This document shows positions 62,132 to 64,000 of a stretch of 64,000 nucleotides of DNA, one piece after another (position 1 is the stretch's first letter; every line of letters starts with the position of its first letter). Source of the DNA: Eisenbergiella porci (GTDB taxonomy: Bacteria > Bacillota > Clostridia > Lachnospirales > Lachnospiraceae); assembly GCF_009696275.1 (NCBI RefSeq), contig NZ_VUMI01000021.1, positions 29,061-93,060 of the forward strand. The letters are read 5' to 3'. The notes under the pieces were generated by a model. That model had not been told where the DNA came from, searched no databases, and saw nothing but the letters and a program-made list of their open reading frames with translations. The translations under genes and the position numbers were made by a program.

Positions 62132-62343
62132 CTCATCCACCTATAACAAAATTCCCCTCAAAATTAACAATTTTTGTTGAAGCCGGAAGGAGAGTGTATT
62201 ATACTGTGAATAGTGCTGTCTGCCGGGAATTACAGGACTTTAACGGCAGCAGTAATGCGAAAAAGGTGTGCCGTTGTGCAGATTTTCAGAGAAAAACAGC
62301 TGGATTTATGCAAAAAGTTCACGCTTGTTTCACATTTATCAGG

Positions 62344-62349
62344 TATAAT
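62344..62349 (+). promoter_or_regulatory. Likely -10 of the PpiC gene
   Basis: TATAAT at 62344-62349 lies 33 nt before the start codon, inside a small palindrome (CAGGTATAATACCTG). No good -35 at the usual distance. Confidence 0.5.
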
Positions 62350-62381
62350 ACCTGACAGAGATAAAAGGAGGGAAGCTTACC

Positions 62382-63686
62382 ATGTCTAATAATAAGAAGA
62401 CGGAAGAAAAAAGCGAAAAGGTCATGACAAAATATGACCGAAAAATGGAAAAGAGAAGGATTGAGGAGGAAAAAGAACTCAAATCGCTGAAGCGTTTTAA
62501 AATAGGAAGCATTATTATAATCGCGGCAATCGCTGCGGCGGTTGTAATATCCATAGGAATGTCCGCATATACGAAATATGCAGCGGTCTACAACACCTAT
62601 GTGAAAATTGGCGATCATGAAATCACTAAGGTAGAATATGATTACTACTATAACAATGCGGTAAACAGCTATCTTTCCATGTATGGCTCCTATCTGCCCT
62701 ATATGGGACTGGATACCTCAAAGGATTTTGCCCAGCAGCAGTATACCGACAATATGACCTGGAAGGATTATTTTGATCAGATGGCGGTAAGCCAGCTGAC
62801 ACAGGTGAAGGCCATTGTTGACGATGCCGCAGCACAGGGCTTTACCTATGATGATACGCAGGATATGGCAGCCTTTGAAACTGAATTTGCTGCACAGGCG
62901 GAAACGGAATCCGTGAGCGCGTCCGAGCTTTACAGCAATATGTACGGCGACTATGCGACCAAGGACAGGATCCTGCCCTACGTGAAGGAAAATATGCTTG
63001 CAAATGCCTACTATGAGCACCTGACGGAAATCAACAAGCCTGGTGATGAAGAAATTCAGGAATACTACGAGGCCAACAAGAACAGCTATGATAAAGTGGA
63101 TTACAGAAGCTTTGTATTCACAACGCAGCTGGCCGAGGATGCCACGGAAGAAGATATTACAAAAGCCATGGACGAGCTGCAGAAGAGCGCACAGGCCATG
63201 GAAGAAAAGGTAAAGGCCGGAGAAGATTTTGAGACCCTCTGTGTGGAAAATGCATCAGAGGAACAGAAGGAGAATTACGGCGGCGCGGATAAGGAAGGCA
63301 GCCTGACGGAAGGCGGTTCCTATGCCGGATCACCGGCGGCCATTTCAGCATGGCTGTTTGATGAAAGCCGCAAGGAAGGCGATCTGACCATCCTTCCCGA
63401 TGAAACAAACCACAGATATTATGTGGCGCAGTTCATTAAGAGAACAAACGATGCGGATGCCACAAGCCAGTCTATTTCCAGCACGCTTTCCAACCAGAAG
63501 GCAGGGGAATATGTAAAAGCCCTGACCGAAAAATACGAAGTGACGGATGTGGCAGGCAAACTGGCTTATCTGACCATCGAAGAGAGCACCACGGAAGCTG
63601 TGGAAACAGGTACGGAAGCAGCAACTGAAACTGCTGTGGGGAACGCTTCTGCTGAAGAAACGGAAAGCAGCAGCGCAGCTGAATAA
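62382..63686 (+). CDS. Membrane-anchored PpiC/PrsA-like peptidyl-prolyl isomerase (434 aa)
   Basis: A charged cytoplasmic N-terminus (about 40 residues) and a single helix (about 42-62, IGSIIIIAAIAAAVVISIGM) are followed by an extracytoplasmic SurA/PrsA-like chaperone region and a parvulin-type domain (about 240-365, YRSFVFTTQLAEDATEEDIT, then FETLCVENAS and GDLTILPDETNHRYYVAQF). The C-terminus is a Thr/Glu/Ser-rich tail. It probably helps fold exported proteins. AGGAGG lies about 9 nt before the ATG, and a strong terminator follows. Confidence 0.87.
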   Translation: MSNNKKTEEKSEKVMTKYDRKMEKRRIEEEKELKSLKRFKIGSIIIIAAIAAAVVISIGMSAYTKYAAVYNTYVKIGDHEITKVEYDYYYNNAVNSYLSMYGSYLPYMGLDTSKDFAQQQYTDNMTWKDYFDQMAVSQLTQVKAIVDDAAAQGFTYDDTQDMAAFETEFAAQAETESVSASELYSNMYGDYATKDRILPYVKENMLANAYYEHLTEINKPGDEEIQEYYEANKNSYDKVDYRSFVFTTQLAEDATEEDITKAMDELQKSAQAMEEKVKAGEDFETLCVENASEEQKENYGGADKEGSLTEGGSYAGSPAAISAWLFDESRKEGDLTILPDETNHRYYVAQFIKRTNDADATSQSISSTLSNQKAGEYVKALTEKYEVTDVAGKLAYLTIEESTTEAVETGTEAATETAVGNASAEETESSSAAE

Positions 63687-63746
63687 TTTTTCCGGCCGTA
63701 CAGCCGAATCAGCACTTTCATAATACGTTGCAGTATAACAGAACAG

Positions 63747-63792
63747 GGAACCGTTCCGGGCCGAATTCAGCCTGGGAACGGTTCCTTTTTTT
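63747..63792 (+). terminator. Terminator after the PpiC gene
   Basis: GGAACCGTTCC (63747-63757) pairs perfectly with GGAACGGTTCC (63775-63785), followed by seven T residues. The remaining 63793-64000 holds no gene; it ends in GGAGGT, the ribosome-binding site of a gene beyond the window. Confidence 0.9.
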
Positions 63793-64000
63793 CGGTAAAA
63801 AGGCGGCCTGTTTGGGATTTAATAAAAAAATAAGAAAAGGATATTCCCTCCGGCTTGTTCCGATAACAGGTAATTATACGCAGGATATTTTTATCCTCAT
63901 CTTTTGCCCCATATAGCATAAATCAAGGCATTGTTCAATAAAAGATGTGGATAAAAATCCACCTTATCCCTGATAATGGAATCATCAAATTTATGGAGGT

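Noticed and set aside
1..64000. tRNA or rRNA genes
   Set aside because: I scanned by eye for T-loop (GGTTCGAnTCC-like) motifs with matching acceptor stems and found none convincing; a tRNAscan run would be decisive.

Overview
The window looks like a chromosomal segment of a gut-type Firmicute, most likely a Lachnospiraceae/Clostridia member. The signs are moderate GC, strong AGGAGG ribosome-binding sites, frequent GTG/TTG starts, a Cpr/Bce-type antimicrobial-peptide detoxification module, a YtaF-like protein, and several remnants of Tn916/Tn1549-family integrative conjugative elements (ICEs). This assignment is from protein recognition by eye; no database search was run.

1-19.7 kb is an ABC-permease island. 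Four paralogous FtsX-type permeases (one truncated) share the N-terminal signature MT(L/V)PFENDT and are served by one ATPase gene. A PadR-DUF2812 pair and small metabolic or unknown genes follow. The region ends in a complete response regulator-kinase-ATPase-permease-permease module resembling clostridial CprRK-CprABC / BceRS-BceAB. A short conserved box (TTCTGYAACATTT with a -10-like hexamer starting 24 nt after its first base) recurs between these genes and once just beyond them.

19.8-24.8 kb is the right end of a Tn916/Tn1549-like ICE: hairpins, a leader-like ORF, a sigma-like regulator, a structured non-coding stretch, an excisionase-like gene and two tandem tyrosine integrases. About 600 bp later comes the first 16 codons of parA, which I read as the left end of a second ICE. 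A compact recombinase element (about 24.76-25.92 kb) cuts parA and also decapitates a response regulator.

25.9-30.8 kb holds a second two-component/ABC module (truncated regulator, kinase with in-frame TGA, intact ATPase and permease). 31-36.5 kb is an ICE backbone in decay: a sigma-like gene, a RelB antitoxin with toxin stub, fused pseudogenes of replication and cysteine-rich proteins, a truncated DnaC-like ATPase, another integrase and a relaxase C-terminus. 36.5-38 kb has little intact coding capacity and a transposase remnant.

38.1-45.8 kb is a Mg2+ homeostasis locus: two MgtA-type P-type ATPases, an orphan winged-helix regulator, MgtC, three small membrane proteins and a candidate leader ORF overlapping the second mgtA ribosome-binding site. 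It is followed at once by a decayed second copy of the ICE right end. Both the permease island and the Mg2+ locus therefore sit in the same cargo position.

46.7-64 kb is ordinary chromosome with many broken genes: AAA ATPase, nitrilase, GNAT/YoaP, flavodoxin plus IS3, DUF6414-like/YhcG and adenosine deaminase. Intact genes include YkgJ-type, MATE, Lrp, Bcp, CorA, NUDIX, aldo/keto reductase, methyltransferase, SatD, YtaF, an RmlD-like reductase and a PrsA-like isomerase. Two non-coding features stand out here: three phased 26-bp repeats before the Lrp gene, and a 66-bp nearly perfect inverted repeat at 61922-62131.
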